DNA of 64,000 bases from Prorocentrum cordatum (lineage: Eukaryota; Sar; Dinophyceae; Prorocentrales; Prorocentraceae): positions 46,361 to 110,360 of the forward strand of contig CAUYUJ010012647.1 of NCBI GenBank assembly GCA_963575745.1, in the 5' to 3' direction. The notes under the pieces are model-generated. The model did no database searches. It was not told where the DNA came from and worked only from the letters and a program-made list of their open reading frames with translations. The translations under genes and the position numbers were made by a program. How positions within the stretch are numbered: position 1 is the stretch's first letter; each line of letters opens with the position of its first letter. This document shows, piece by piece, positions 1 through 10,832 of this stretch.

Positions 1-150
1 ACACAGCGACCTCACGCGGCGGCTCACGCGGGCCGCCGCGGCACGCCACAAATTTGGGGACGAGGGCGCTGACGCGCGAGCTTGCGCGGGCAGCTTGCGC
101 GCCAGTGTCGGCGCAGACGACCACGTTTTTCTCTGCGACGCCCACATGAA
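1..150. repeat. Family Q repeat
   Basis: GGGGACGAGGGCGCTGACGC and GTCGGCGCAGACGACCACGT match 15340-15475 (GGAGACGAGGGCGCTTACGC, CCGGCGCAGACGGCCCCGT). No gene is seen here. Confidence 0.5.
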
Positions 151-399
151 CAGAATGGCCGAGCCATGCTCAGACACAGTAGAAGCCTCGTTCCAGACAA
201 TTTTTGTTGACGACTTCTGCCTCCTCCTCCTGTATGGGCTGCATGGGGGACAGGCGTCGTCGCACCGAGACGCGCCGGCGGGCGTCCTGGCCCGGGCGCT
301 GCCGCGCTGCGCCGGAGGCGGCGCCCGCGGCGCCGGCGGGGTCCTCGGCGAGGTGGGGGCCCGCCGGCCCAGCCCGCGCGCCGCCCGCGCCCCGTCCCT

Positions 400-575
400 G
401 GCGACGACATCGACGACGTTGACGACGCCGACGAAGACGACGCCGACGACGACGGCGACGGCAACGGCGACGGCGACGACGACGGCGACGACGGCGACGA
501 CGACGGCGACGACGACGGCGACGGCGACGACGACGGCGGCGACGACGACGAAGACGCCGACGAAGACGCCGACCC
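400..575. repeat. GAC-type trinucleotide repeat
   Basis: Imperfect GACGAC/GGCGAC run; open in several frames, which is a by-product of the repeat. Confidence 0.85.
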
Positions 576-654
576 TGGCGCACCCCGGCGCCGCCACAGA
601 CTGTAGGAAAAAACACATTATGGGAACAAAAACATACAAAAAACACACACGTGT

Positions 655-713
655 GTTTGTGTTGTGTTTTTTTCCCACAGTGTGTGTGTGTGTGTGTGTG
701 TTTTTTTCCCACA

Positions 714-745
<32 letters not shown>

Positions 746-1665
746 CCACGTGCAATTTGTCAGGGCCGATCTGCCTTCCGTGGAGGGGGGTCATGGGCCA
801 GGAGGCGGAGGGGCCGCCTTCTGCCCGGAAGTGGGGGAGGCCACGGGGGCTCGCCGGGTTCCGCCGCTGGGCTCGCAAGGCAGCTCGGGCAACGAGACAA
901 AACACACAAAACACACAGTGGGGAAAAAACATACAAAAACACACTGTGGGGAAAAAACACACCGTGGGGAAAAAAACACACCGTGGGGAAAAAACGCACA
1001 CGTGGGGAAAAAACACACACACACACGCACACACACACACGCACACGCACACGCACACGCACACGCACACGCACACGCACACGCACACGCACACGCACAC
1101 ACACACACGCACACGCACACACACACGCACACACACACGCACACACACACACTCACACACACTCTCACACACACTCTCACACACACTCTCACACACACTC
1201 TCACACACACACTCTCACACACACTCTCACACACACTCTCACACACACTCTCACACACACTCTCACACACACTCTCACACACACTCTCACACACACACAC
1301 TGTCACACACACTGTCACACACACTGTCACACACACACACACTGTCACACACACACACACTGTCACACACACTGTCACACACACACACACACTGTCACAC
1401 ACACACACTGTCACACACACACTGTCACACACACACACACACACTGTCACACACACACACACACTGTCACACACACACACACTGTCACACTGTCACACTG
1501 TCACACACACACACACTGTCACACACTGTGTCACACACTGTCACACACTGTCACTCACTGTCACACGCACACACGTACACACACAAAAAAAAACACACTG
1601 TGGGGAAACACACACACACACACAAAAACACACACCGTGGAGAAAAACACATACAGACTGTGTGT
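655..1665. repeat. TG then CA/CACACT microsatellites
   Basis: Two TG runs (676-740), then CACA, CGCACA, CACACTCT and CACACTGT units to about 1600. GTGGGGAAAAAACACAC units repeat at 920-1020 and TTTTTTTCCCACAG at 666-712, so the two flanks are mirror-like (inverted). Confidence 0.85.
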
Positions 1666-1784
1666 TGTTTCATATGTGAGGCCTCGAAGGGGTCGCTCGC
1701 CCACCTCGGCCGAGGGCGGCGGGGCGGTCGCGGAAGCAGGCGGAAGCAGAACCAACCGAATCACATGTCGGTCCGTCCGGAGAG

Positions 1785-2045
1785 CTTCTCCAGCGACCGG
1801 AGAGTGGCGATTCCGTGCGGGACTGTCTCGCCACCAGGTTTCCCGCCCCACCTCCAGTCGCCAGAGAACTACAGTTTCGTTTGAGACTTCCTCAAGACCT
1901 TGTTTGTGGACGCCGTCCATGCCGCAAGAACGTATCGCTTTCGCGTGAGACTTCATCGCGCACTGTTTTGCGGCCCCATGTCGCGCCGCCAGACAGTTGC
2001 GATCCCGCGCGAGACATCCTTCGCGTGCAAGTCGCGCCTAAACCG
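1785..2045. repeat. Family L degenerate minisatellite
   Basis: About 80-bp units with the core GCGATTTCGCGTGAGACTTC (variants). The same core recurs at 24985-25260, 32085-32415 and 42945-43205. Confidence 0.55.
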
Positions 2046-2059
2046 AAGAGCGGACAGTG

Positions 2060-2127
2060 CCTCCTCCTCCCTTCCTCCCTTCCTCCCTTCCTCTCTTCCT
2101 CCCTTCCTCCCTTCCTCCTCCTCCTGA
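2060..2127. repeat. CCTCCCTT microsatellite
   Basis: Runs of CTTCCTCCCTTCC. Confidence 0.8.
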
Positions 2128-2629
2128 GGCGCCCAGCAGCACACCCACACCGACCCAGGGCCAGGGCGCCGTAGATGTACAGCAGGAACAACCGATCGTG
2201 GGTTACGAAGCTGGACAAGTCTGAGCAGTAGACGACCGCTGACGTCCCACCCAGCATCCGACAATAGAAAGTCCACGAGGAACAAGAGAGAGAGAGAGAG
2301 AGAAAGCCTCTGCCATGTCCAGTCGAGAGGCTCGCCCAGCTATCACTCATGTCCACAAAGACTCGGGGCCAGGGCGCTCCTGGGCTCAGGACTGGCCCGA
2401 GGGCAGCGACAGGCGACCGGCTCCGGGGGGGGGAAAGCTCGAGCTGGAATCGGAGAGTCTCGGCGCCGACGGGTCGGCGACAGGCCTGCGACAGGGAACC
2501 CGCGCGGTCCTGGGCGGGGCGTGCGCCCCCGTCGGGCGGTGGATGGGCGACATGCACCGCCAGTGGGAGCCCCCCCCGCGGTGGCAACCCATGGGAGCCT
2601 CCCATGCCATCTTGTCGGCTGTGGCGAAT

Positions 2630-2755
2630 CGGCGCTCATCGACGCTACATCGACGCTAAGTCGATGCTGAAACGACGCTAGCCGACGCTAAATCGGCGCT
2701 GTCTCATCGAACCCCAAACGCTAAAAAACGTCAATCGGCGCTAAAGACGGAGTTC
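2630..2755. repeat. CGACGCTAAATCG short repeats
   Basis: Several imperfect copies of CGACGCTAAATCGGCGCT. No gene seen between 2130 and 2895. Confidence 0.5.
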
Positions 2756-2896
2756 AGAGGGTATACCAGGCTCCCACGACTTGCTACCGAGCCCACCCCT
2801 ACATTGCCCGTTACTCTCCCCTAAACTTTGCCGCCCGCCGTCTTCGGCACCTCGGGCCCGCTCCCAAGACTCTGGGGGACGCCCCCAGGAGAGGAA

Positions 2897-3110
2897 TAAC
2901 AAAACAGCACACACACATAAACTTCTAACGGCCCGCGCGGACTTCTTGGATCTGAGCTGGGCCCCCCCTCACTGGCGCGCGGAGCGCACCAGGGGCGGCG
3001 CCGGAGGCGCCGCCAGAGGGGCCCAGCGCCGATCAAGGAAATCCGCGCGGACCGCCAACAGTTTAGGTTCATGCCGTTCTTTGCTCTTCGAACCAGAGCG
3101 AACATCGGAT
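2897..3110. mobile_element. Family C element
   Basis: GCGCGGACTTCTTGGATC arm, ACTGGCGCGCGGAGCGCACC centre and the paired ATCCGCGCGGACCGCCAAC arm. Confidence 0.55.
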
Positions 3111-3159
3111 GAGCAGCTGGTGCCTGGGAGTTCCCCTGGAGTCCAGGGCGAAACTTCTT

Positions 3160-3730
3160 CAGGAAGAGGAGGAGGACAAGGAGGAGGAGGAGGAGGAGGA
3201 GGAAGGAGGAGGAGGGGGAGGGAGGGAGGCGGGTGGGAGGGAGGGAGGGCGGGTGGAGGGAGGGAGGGAGGGAGGCAGGAGGGAAGGAGGAGGAGGAGGA
3301 GGAGGAGGAGGAGGAGGAGGAGAGGGAGGAGGGGAGGAGGAGGTGGAGGAGAAGAAGGATAAGGATGAGGAGGAGGAGGAGGAGGAGGAGGAGGAGGAAG
3401 AGGAGGAGGAGGAGGGGGAGGAGGGGGAGGGGGGAGGGCGGGTGGGAGGGAGTGAGGGCGGGTGGGAGGGAGGGAGGCAGGAGGAAGGAGGAGGAGGAGA
3501 GGAGGAGGAGGAGGAGGAGGAGGAGGAGGAGATGGAGGAGGAGGAGGAGGGAGGTGGAGGAGGAAGAAGGGATGAGGAGGAGGAGGAGGAGGAGGAGGAG
3601 GAGAGGAGGAGGAGGAGGAGGAAGAGAGGAGGAGGAGGAGGAGGAGGAGGAGGAGGAGGAGGGGGAGGGGAAGGAGGAGGGGGGGGGGATGGGGGAGGAG
3701 AATGGAGGAGGACGAGGAGGATGGAGGAGG
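3160..3730. repeat. GGA/GGGA purine tract (570 bp)
   Basis: Almost pure GGA with GGGAGGC interruptions; the long open frames on both strands are repeat artefacts. Confidence 0.9.
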
Positions 3731-4137
3731 AGTTCGCCAGGAGTTCGTCACTGGGGACCCGTGTCCCGTCCTTCCTCAGCCCTGGCCGCGAGGAGCACGA
3801 ACCTCGCGCCAGGACGATCCGATCGGGAGCCCAGGACGCCGAAGGAGCACGAGCCTTCGCATCCAGGGGCCACCAAACAGTGCTTGCGGCGCCCCACGGC
3901 GCCAGGACAGCCCCCACGGGACGCGCAGTTATCTACGCACCACGCGCCGCCCCCAAGGGGCAAAGGGGTCCACAGCAGCACGACTACCCGCGGACCCCGC
4001 ACCGACTGGCCGCAGGCTCATCGGTTGTACTCCCACCGCTGCACATCGGCCTCCTTGAGGTCGCAGCCGTGGTGATCAGCGAGTGCCAACCTTGCCGAGC
4101 CTGGCTTGATGAAGGAAGGCCTCGCTGACATACTTCG

Positions 4138-5208
4138 TCATCTGCTCCTTGGAGAGGTTGCCGCCATACTGAGCGAGGATTGCAGCCACGAGGCCCTGCG
4201 GACGACCAGACCAGGCTCTATCGCGTCCAGCTTCACGACCTGCCCCTCAGCGTCCTTCAGCACCTCCCCAGGCTTCTGGGAGTCGTTCGCCCCCGTGTAG
4301 GAACGAGTGTTCTCCAGGACCTGAACGTCTCTGTCGCAATTGTTCGAGCCCTTGATCTGCGTGTCCGAGATGTCGAAGGACGCGTAGTCCACTGGCGTGG
4401 AAATTGGGATCTCGCACGCAGGGACCAGCACCAGCGGGTCCGAGATGTCGAACGAGTCCAGGCCAGCAGGAACCGACCGCGTCTTGATATCCACCGAGGC
4501 CAAGGTGGGGAGGACGTCGGCGCAGGAGTCAGGCGGGAGCTTCTTCTTGACCTTCTTCTTCTTTTCCTTCACAACCGAGCGGGCCTGGACGGGCGAGTAC
4601 TCCAGCTCGCCTAGCTTGACAGTGGAATCCACAACCTCGACATTCATGTCGAAGTTCTCCAAGCTCTGTGACACCATGTCCGACCCTCTTTCCGTTGACG
4701 CCTCGGTGACGCCACACTCCAAAATCATCTCCTCACCGTCCTGCACGAACTCCTCCTCCTTGGGCCCCCTCTCCTTGAGGTCGACTCCAGACTTGTCCAG
4801 GGTGCTGATCGCCCTGATGACCCGCTCCGCGACCCCTGAGGACGGGTGTCCACAGGCGCGACGCCCTGCACGGAAGTCGACCCACTCCTTGGCCAAAGAC
4901 TTCTGGCCAGCCTGCACGAGGAGCTTCCTGACGTCCTCGCCCGTGGCCTTCCGCTCCAGGCCGAGGGACTGACCAGCTTCGTCCAGCACCCCCTCGAACG
5001 TGGCGAGGACCCCGCAGGCAGGACAGCCAGCGTCCGAAGCCGCGGGCTGGGCCGAGATGGCCTCGCGGCTCGCCGTCTCGACCGCCACTCGGAAGAGCCA
5101 CTCCTTGCAGCCTCTCCGGATCTTCACCGCCTCGATCGCCTCGAGCACTGCCTGGAAAGCAAGCGCCTTGCTGCTCCCCATCCCAGCGCTCGAGGACACC
5201 GGTACCAT
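4138..5208 (-). CDS. Intronless retrogene of unknown function, probably frameshifted near its end
   Basis: The ATG at 5208 lies 38 bp after the spliced-leader relict, and an uninterrupted frame of 356 codons follows. I do not recognise the family. The N-terminal third is predicted helical (SSKALAFQAVLEAIEAV), then come a CPACG pair of cysteines, an acidic middle, a Lys-rich patch (KEKKKKVKKK), and a tail with two DSFDISD-like repeats. From about 4214 downward the better-looking protein sequence moves to another frame (QGLVAAILAQYGGNLSKEQ) and then again (ADHHGCDLKEADVQRW, stop at 4018-4020). Either two small indels damaged the copy or the assembly has errors. A second ATG (5181) is also possible. 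Absence of introns contrasts with the exon-split genes elsewhere in the window and fits an mRNA origin. Confidence 0.7.
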   Translation of the reverse strand: MVPVSSSAGMGSSKALAFQAVLEAIEAVKIRRGCKEWLFRVAVETASREAISAQPAASDAGCPACGVLATFEGVLDEAGQSLGLERKATGEDVRKLLVQAGQKSLAKEWVDFRAGRRACGHPSSGVAERVIRAISTLDKSGVDLKERGPKEEEFVQDGEEMILECGVTEASTERGSDMVSQSLENFDMNVEVVDSTVKLGELEYSPVQARSVVKEKKKKVKKKLPPDSCADVLPTLASVDIKTRSVPAGLDSFDISDPLVLVPACEIPISTPVDYASFDISDTQIKGSNNCDRDVQVLENTRSYTGANDSQKPGEVLKDAEGQVVKLDAIEPGLVVRRASWLQSSLSMAATSPRSR

Positions 5209-5246
5209 CACGGAAACACGAAACCTGCGAAACAGGGGGCCGCAAC

Positions 5247-5268
5247 CTTGAGCCAAAATGGCTACGGA
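5247..5268 (-). other. Spliced-leader relict (22/22 match)
   Basis: Read on the minus strand this is the full 22-nt dinoflagellate spliced leader with T at the variable first position (core CCGTAGCCATTTTGGC, ending CTCAAG). In mRNA the leader is added by trans-splicing, so a genomic copy directly before a 5' UTR and ATG marks reinsertion of a reverse-transcribed message. Only one copy is present, suggesting one round of recycling. Confidence 0.93.
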
Positions 5269-5432
5269 GGAAGATGGAGGAGGAGGAGGAGGAGGAGCAG
5301 GAGGAGGAGGGATGAGGGAGAAGGGGCCCGTCGTCCCTGGTCCCTCGTGGCGCCAGATCGGCCCCACGCAAGGAAGGTGGCTTCGGGCAAGAAGTTGGCC
5401 TCTGCCGGTGCGCGACCGTCGGGGGGCTGCCA

Positions 5433-5601
5433 TTAGGTCGGGCGTGCCCCCCTGCAGGCGGAGGTTTGGACAAAGCACAAGGAGTAGTCGAGCAAGAATT
5501 CAAAACTGGCCAAACATGGTAGAAACACGGTCCCCAGACTGTTTTGTCACACTTTTTTGTTTTTGAACATCTGTTCTGTAGAGGGACGGGGCCCGATTTC
5601 A
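5433..5601. mobile_element. Family A element upstream of the retrogene
   Basis: TTAGGTCGGGCGTGCCCC to AGAGGGACGGGGCCCGATTT with GTCCCCAGACTG in the middle. Confidence 0.62.
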
Positions 5602-5967
5602 GGCCAACGGGTGGCGGCTGCGGGAACCCTGCCCGCACCAGCCATCGATTCTCCCGAATCGATGGGAGGCGAAGGTAGGATTCGGTCTTCGCCTCGCGCT
5701 CGACGAATTCCGAACCCCACTCTGGCCGCCCATCGGGTTTCCCGAATCGTTGATCTGCGAGGGTGGGCTCGGATCCCACCGCCGAGCTCACCCCAAGCGC
5801 TCAAGCCCGCTGCCATCGCACCGCATCCGACGATCGGCGCATTCCGGCGCACCCGCACCACAAAGGTAATTCCGGCGAGGGGCCACTCCTGCGCGCATCC
5901 GGCAGAGGCGGTCGCCACGGCGCCCACCCTCCCAGCCGCAGCACACTTTTCGCCGCCGCCGGCCACG

Positions 5968-6079
5968 TCACTCCGAGTCCGACAGCATGGCGAGGGCACT
6001 GAAGGAGTCATGCTGGCACAGCCAGGCCAGCCCCGCGCCCTCGTACAGCTCCCGGAGGTAGGCGACGTCGGCGGGGTGC
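5968..6079 (-). CDS. Terminal exon of an unidentified gene
   Basis: After CATCCAG|GCACCC the frame HPADVAYLRELYEGAGLAWL and then CQHDSFSALAMLSDSE ends in TGA, with G/C at almost every third position. It does not resemble a family I know. The upstream partner may be 6250-6340, but no splice combination fits all phases. A copy of element M (6112-6260) lies just before the acceptor. Confidence 0.45.
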
Positions 6080-6111
6080 CTGGATGCAGGAACGCGGAAA
6101 CGCGACACCAT

Positions 6112-6260
6112 CACCAGCGCGAGGAGCCAGGAGTGGTTCCCCTGGTGGTGTGGCCCCCCCTCGCTCGAGGCATCCCATCTCCCCGGCTCGGGGAGGCACC
6201 GTGGACCTCCTCGCTGGAAGCGGCAACCCGGGTGGTGGCCGATGGCCCGCAGCGGCAGTC
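6112..6260. mobile_element. Family M element before an exon
   Basis: GCGCGAGGAGCCAGGAGTGG, CTGGTGGTGTGGCCCCCC and GGACCTCCTCGCTGGAAGC match the 8.8-kb copy. Confidence 0.5.
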
Positions 6261-7361
6261 TGCTCCGCAGATGCGCGCCTCCAGAGCATCCTTCCACGGC
6301 AGGGGTGCTGCCTTGACGACGTGGCCCAGGCGAGCCCAGAATCGAATCGATAAGTCGCATCGGCGATCGGCATGAATCGGATCCGCGGACATCGGCAGCC
6401 GAGTTGGGAAAAGTCGAATCGGCGGAAATCGGCAGGCTCGCCTGCCTCCAACAATAAATCGGAATCAGAATCGGAATCCGAAATCGACTCGATTCGGAAT
6501 CGGAAACCATCGATCTCGAATCGAATCGAATCGGGGGAACCGGAACGAGCCCTGCGTGGCCCCTGGTGCCCCGGGCCGCCCAACTTCGCGGATCGCGCCC
6601 CGCAGTGCGCGACGTTCGCTTCACCAGCATCTCCGCAGCCCCGCGCGGCCGCCCTGGAGAAGGGCACCTCTCCGCCCCAGGCTGGGGCGCGCGAGGGCGC
6701 GATCACCTCTTCGCGCCCTCGTGGGTGACCCAAATTTCTGACGCCACCTGAACTTGGTGTCCCGTCCGTGGGAGCCTGCGTGGCCCCTGGTGCTGTCCGA
6801 TCGGGGGATCGAGTCTCAGCACTGGCTTGAATCGCAGTCAGGTTTGCTCTGATGACTCCGAATGGCGTCTTGGAGGCATGCCTTTGACTAGAGAACTGGA
6901 CGGTACTTCATCGGCCACGGGGGCCAGCCTCTACGCAAGGTCATACGGAAGTGGAGATGGTGCTGCATTCACATGCGTTGCCTTCTCAACTTCCGACGTC
7001 TCAGGTCGCACCCACCCGCACTACGGGCTTCTGTCGAGAGGCTAGCAGGCAGACTGGGATTGAGACTGGACGCGGTCCAAATGCAGGAATAGCTGATCTC
7101 AATGTCGCCGCCCAAGGCTCTCATGAACAGACATCGAACCTGAACCATTCAATACTTGCCCGCTCGCGCTGACCCCCAGGATAAGGGCAGTGTCTCCAGC
7201 CAGGACCACGCAGCCTCCTGCGGACGACCCAGGAGGGTGTGCAGTGGGCAGACGTACGGGCCTTCGGAGGAACGGCGGGCTGATTAGTGCAACCGCGCAC
7301 GCCGCCTCTTCTCGAAGGCATCCTCTCTTCGTTATCGCAGCACCCACAACCAGGCACTGTA

Positions 7362-7613
7362 CGGTATAGGCCAGTCCACGGGGGGCCTTCCACAATAGAC
7401 CCAGCCCTGAGACCCCAGGACGTCCATGTGGATTTTTGGTGTGGGCACGTCACGCTCTCCACGGCAACACCATCGAAACCCAAGAAACCCAGGAGGAGAA
7501 GGAGGGGGAGGAGGAGGAGGAGGAGGAGGAGGAGGAGGAGGAGGAGGAGGAGGAGGAGGAGGACAGGGCGCCCTGGAGGCAAGCAGGGTGTTTCCTGGCA
7601 TGGCCCCCCACTG
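7362..7613. mobile_element. Family E MITE containing a GGA microsatellite
   Basis: TA-flanked on the left. Shares GAGACCCCAGGACGTCCA, ACCATCGAAACCC and CCTGGAGGCAAGCAGGGTG with the other copies. A GGA run (7492-7563) has grown at CCCAGGAG. Confidence 0.68.
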
Positions 7614-7656
7614 CAACAAGGCAAGGGGCTCGGCCTGGGCCCTCGGCCATCTACTG

Positions 7657-7814
7657 TTGAGTCGGGCCTGTCCCTCTACAGGGGGGATATTCCAAAATGG
7701 TAAGAAATAGTCTGGGGACGTTTTGTTTGAGCATTTATTGGTCATGTTCGACTATGTGTTGGCAATGTTGAATTTTTCCTCGAAAACTCCTGCAGGGGGA
7801 CAGGCCCGACTTAA
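7657..7814. mobile_element. Family A element (8-bp duplication)
   Basis: Inverted ends TTGAGTCGGGCCTGTCCC and GGGACAGGCCCGACTTAA with a perfect 8-bp duplication ATCTACTG (7649-7656, 7815-7822). A non-autonomous DNA transposon by its structure. Confidence 0.8.
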
Positions 7815-8193
7815 ATCTACTGCCACAGCGCCACACGAACTTGGAGCACTGCCTCTTCGGCAGCCAGGAAGGCGCCTCCTTTTCGCTCCCACGGTCAACC
7901 AGCGGAGCCAGGACGCGAGGCAACGAAACAGAGAGGTGATTGGGCCAAGGACGGGCCAGGCGGGCGGGGGGGGTCTAGGGGGGCTTCGAGGAAGCACTGC
8001 ACCCTCATGAGCATCAAACACGCGATGCACGCTGTCTGCGGCAGGCACCCAGAGCTGATTGAGCGACTGGAGCAACCTCGGCGCTACGGTACACATTTCT
8101 GGCTGGCTTCGCTTTACAGTCTTGGAGGGACGCACTTGTCACTCAGGACCGAATGGAAGGGGGCTTGTGGGGTGCGCGAAACGATTGAGTTAC

Positions 8194-8689
8194 CAAGTGT
8201 CCCTTTAACGGTCCACGCGTGCCCTTCGAGAGGGAACATGCCAGCGCAGCAGCCCTCGAGTACTGCTTCGGCGAAGATCTCCTCCATCACCCTTGGCCGC
8301 CCCAGCGCTGATTCCAGTCTTCGCACCAGCAGGCAGGCAAAGCTGCCCTGTGCGGCAGAAGTCGCCTTGTGCCGCAATCGCAATATGGCGAACACGTCTA
8401 CGGCTGCCAGAACGCTTCTGAGGACCAGCACCTCCGCGTAATCCAAGACGCTGCCGACCTCGTCGCCCATCATCCGCCGCCGTGCCGTAGGCACGGCGTG
8501 GAGTGCCGCAGGGTCCCAATATTGCTCAGTGCTCAAGGGGCTCCCCGAAAGTGCATCCCAGACACATCCCGTCCACGACCCCGGCACGGTGGCTCGATGG
8601 GCCGAAGGCCGCCGGATGGAGCCGGCCACGTCGAGGTCGTCCCAGAAGTTTCTGAGGGACTGGACGAGGAACTCGGCGGTGCTGGGCCA
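8194..8689 (-). CDS. Exon of an unidentified gene
   Basis: Acceptor AGGCAG|TGGCCC and donor CTTG|GTAACT bound an open frame of 165 codons: STAEFLVQSLRNFWDDLDVA near the start, then DEVGSVLDYAEVLVLRSVLA, helical with natural-looking composition, then VMEEIFAEAVLEGCCAGMF. I do not recognise the family. Another copy of element M (8705-8885) ends right at the acceptor, as it does at 6079. Confidence 0.45.
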
Positions 8690-8704
8690 CTGCCTGGGAA
8701 CAGC

Positions 8705-8885
8705 AACAATTCGGCACCAACACCGCGAGGAGCCAAGGAGGGTCCTCCTGGTGGTGTGGCCCCCCTGCTTTGCGGCATCCTACTCGAGAAATCTCCAATC
8801 TCCAGGTCGGGGAAGCATCGTGGACCTCCTCGCTGGAGGTGGCCCACTGCTGGTGGTGGTGTTGCTTCTCCTCCCCCCGGCTTAG
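8705..8885. mobile_element. Family M element before an exon
   Basis: CACCGCGAGGAGCCAAGGAG, CTGGTGGTGTGGCCCCCC and GGACCTCCTCGCTGGAGGTG. It ends just upstream of the exon acceptor at 8689. Confidence 0.5.
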
Positions 8886-9089
8886 GAAATTCCATGCTTT
8901 TTATTCAGTGCGCGGCCACAGAAGTCCCCACTACTTCCCGAGGGGGTAATTCGTTCTCAGTCCCGGATCCTTCTTGAAAGGTCTCGGAGCCAGATGACGG
9001 GCTCCAGGAGCCGAAATCGAGGGAACACGAAGAAGTAGTGCTTAGAGTGAGAAAAAAATAGAAAGACAAAAAACAACCGAAACATACAC

Positions 9090-9192
9090 TATCAGAGCTC
9101 CGCGGCGCCGGACCCCCCCTCTCCGCGCCACCAGGGAGACTCAGCGCAGATCCAGGAAATCCGCGCGTACCTTCGAAACTTTATATGCATGC
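9090..9192. mobile_element. Family C fragment
   Basis: AGCTCCGCGGCGCCGGACCC and GATCCAGGAAATCCGCGCG match the right half of family C. Confidence 0.4.
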
Positions 9193-9573
9193 ACTTTTGT
9201 TGTTCTTCGGATGTCGCCCATCCTCCCTCCAGCGGGACTGGCTTTTCATCCTGACTTGTTTTTTCAGTCCCGGGGCCTGGCGAAGGCCCCCTGAGGTCGA
9301 ACATAGCAAAAACACCGTCCGTTTGAAAGCGGCTGGGGGCCTGCGCTGGCAAAAGCACTGTCTGTTTGGAGGCGGCTGGGGGGGTCTGCGCTGGATAAGC
9401 CCCAAAAGAAAATCAATCAAGAGGGGTGGGTGGGGGGGATGAGAACAAATCCGCTCAAACTTTGTCCCTGGATCCCTCCTGGGGTCGAAAGCAACACATT
9501 CTTCGAGCCGCGCTCAGCCGTGGAGAAGAGGAGGCTTTCTCCCCCCAAGGGGTCTGGGATTGAATTGGTGGCG

Positions 9574-9728
9574 CGTAGAAGGGGGTAGGGGGAGGGGGGA
9601 AGGCTTCCCAGGCCGCTTCCTAGAAGGCGCGGGCCTTACGACTGCAGATCAGGCCCGCGCCTTCTGAGAAGCAGGGGTGCTTCTGAGAGGCCTTCCCCCC
9701 TCCCCCCGCCACCCTCTGCGCGTGGCCG
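9574..9728. mobile_element. Family D element
   Basis: GGTGGCGCGTAGAAGGGGG to CTCTGCGCGTGGCC with GAAGGCGCGGGCCTT arms; it abuts a family A element. Confidence 0.55.
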
Positions 9729-9731
9729 GTT

Positions 9732-9959
9732 TTAGGTCGGGCATGTCCTCCCACAGGGGGATGTTGGACGAAGGATGTAAGACAAAAAAACTCAAAATAC
9801 TCAAAATAGCCACATTCACATATACATATATATATATATATATGTATGTATATATGTGTATGTATGTATGTATGTATATATATATATATATATATGTCTC
9901 CTGACTATGTTCTGTTTATTTTTGAATCTTCCTCCTGTAGGGGGACAGGCCCGACGCAA
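9732..9959. mobile_element. Family A element at an exon edge, with TA/TG repeat
   Basis: TTAGGTCGGGCATGTCC to GGACAGGCCCGACGCAA; flanks GGCCGGTT and GGCTGGCT (6 of 8 match). The centre holds an AT/GTAT microsatellite. Its right tip supplies the GTCGGG donor of the exon at 9956. Confidence 0.68.
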
Positions 9960-10340
9960 GGCTGGCTGAAGCCGACGCCTGCCTGCACAGCGCGACGGCC
10001 ACCTCCGCCGCGGCGAGCCTCTGCCCGGCGGGCTGGGGGCCCTGCCTGGCGCCGCCGACGCTGGCCACGTGCAGCAGCGCCTCGGCGGCCTCCCGCAGCG
10101 CGAGGGGCAGGCGCGGCGCCAGCGCCACCACGGTCAGCACCCGCCACGCCCTCGTGCCGACGCTGTTGCCGACGGCCGGGCGCTGCCCGAGGTGCTCCGA
10201 GCGCTGCCCCGCACGGCGCCGTGCACGCTGGCCGCTTTTCTTCGTCCTGCGCCTGCGGCCCCGCGCCGGCTGCCGTCCGTCCACGAGGCTGGATGGCAGC
10301 TGCCGATGCCACGCCCCGCTCGCTTTTTGCCGATGTTGGA
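9956..10340 (-). CDS. Exon of an unidentified, possibly membrane-associated protein
   Basis: Frame with G/C at nearly all third positions: basic stretch RGRRRRTKKSGQRARRR, then RAWRVLTVVALAPRLPLALR, EAAEALLHVASVGG and RLAAAEVAVALCRQASASAS. The donor CTTGC|GTCGGG is the tip of the inverted-repeat element at 9732-9959. The acceptor is only guessed (CGGCAG near 10310-10340). Family unknown. Confidence 0.45.
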
Positions 10341-10659
10341 CCCGCCGACCAGGACATGTTTTCGTTTGGTTATTGTGCTTCGTGTGCACTCTCGTTGTGG
10401 GAACCGCTGCTCTGTTGCCCGTTCTGGGCGCCGCGCTTCGGGGATCTGCCGACCCAGGTCAATCAACACCGGGTCAGCAGGACACCGAAAACTGCAATGC
10501 AGGAACAAACAACTGCAAGGCAAGGCTCCGCAAACCCGGGCCAGCCAATAGGCGCGGCCGCCCCGCGGCCACGAGCGGCGCGCCAACTGGGGTCAGCCAG
10601 AGGGGGTCTTCGCAAGATCCTGCAGGACCCGGTGCCCTGACGGACCCCCCGCCTCAATC

Positions 10660-10832
10660 GGCGGTGGACAAACCTCCCTTTAGTAAACCTCCCCCTAGAG
10701 AAGGCGGCCTGGGACCGAAACCGACGGACCTAGACCCGCAAAAATGATGGCCGCGACGCCCTCTCGCGAACCGACAACGGCAAATTCCTTACTCGACGTG
10801 TCCGGGTAGGAGGTCTGTCCACCCCCGCCTCA
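10660..10832. mobile_element. Family I element
   Basis: GGCGGTGGACAAACCTCCCT to GGAGGTCTGTCCACCCCCGC with ACCGACGGACCTAGACCCGC inside. Confidence 0.62.

Noticed and set aside
95-1948. A 617-codon frame and several others over the 0.1-2 kb region
   Set aside because: They are translations of GAC and CA repeats (poly-Thr/His) and shift with the repeat; no conserved domain is visible.
2969-4128. Long poly-Glu, poly-Pro and poly-Ser frames over GGA tracts (also at 33, 34.7, 38, 40.8, 51.4 and 63 kb)
   Set aside because: Pure repeat artefacts, open on both strands.
5247-5268. Spliced-leader RNA gene
   Set aside because: No GT donor follows the leader on its strand and no Sm-site-like motif is seen; a 5' UTR and ATG follow instead.
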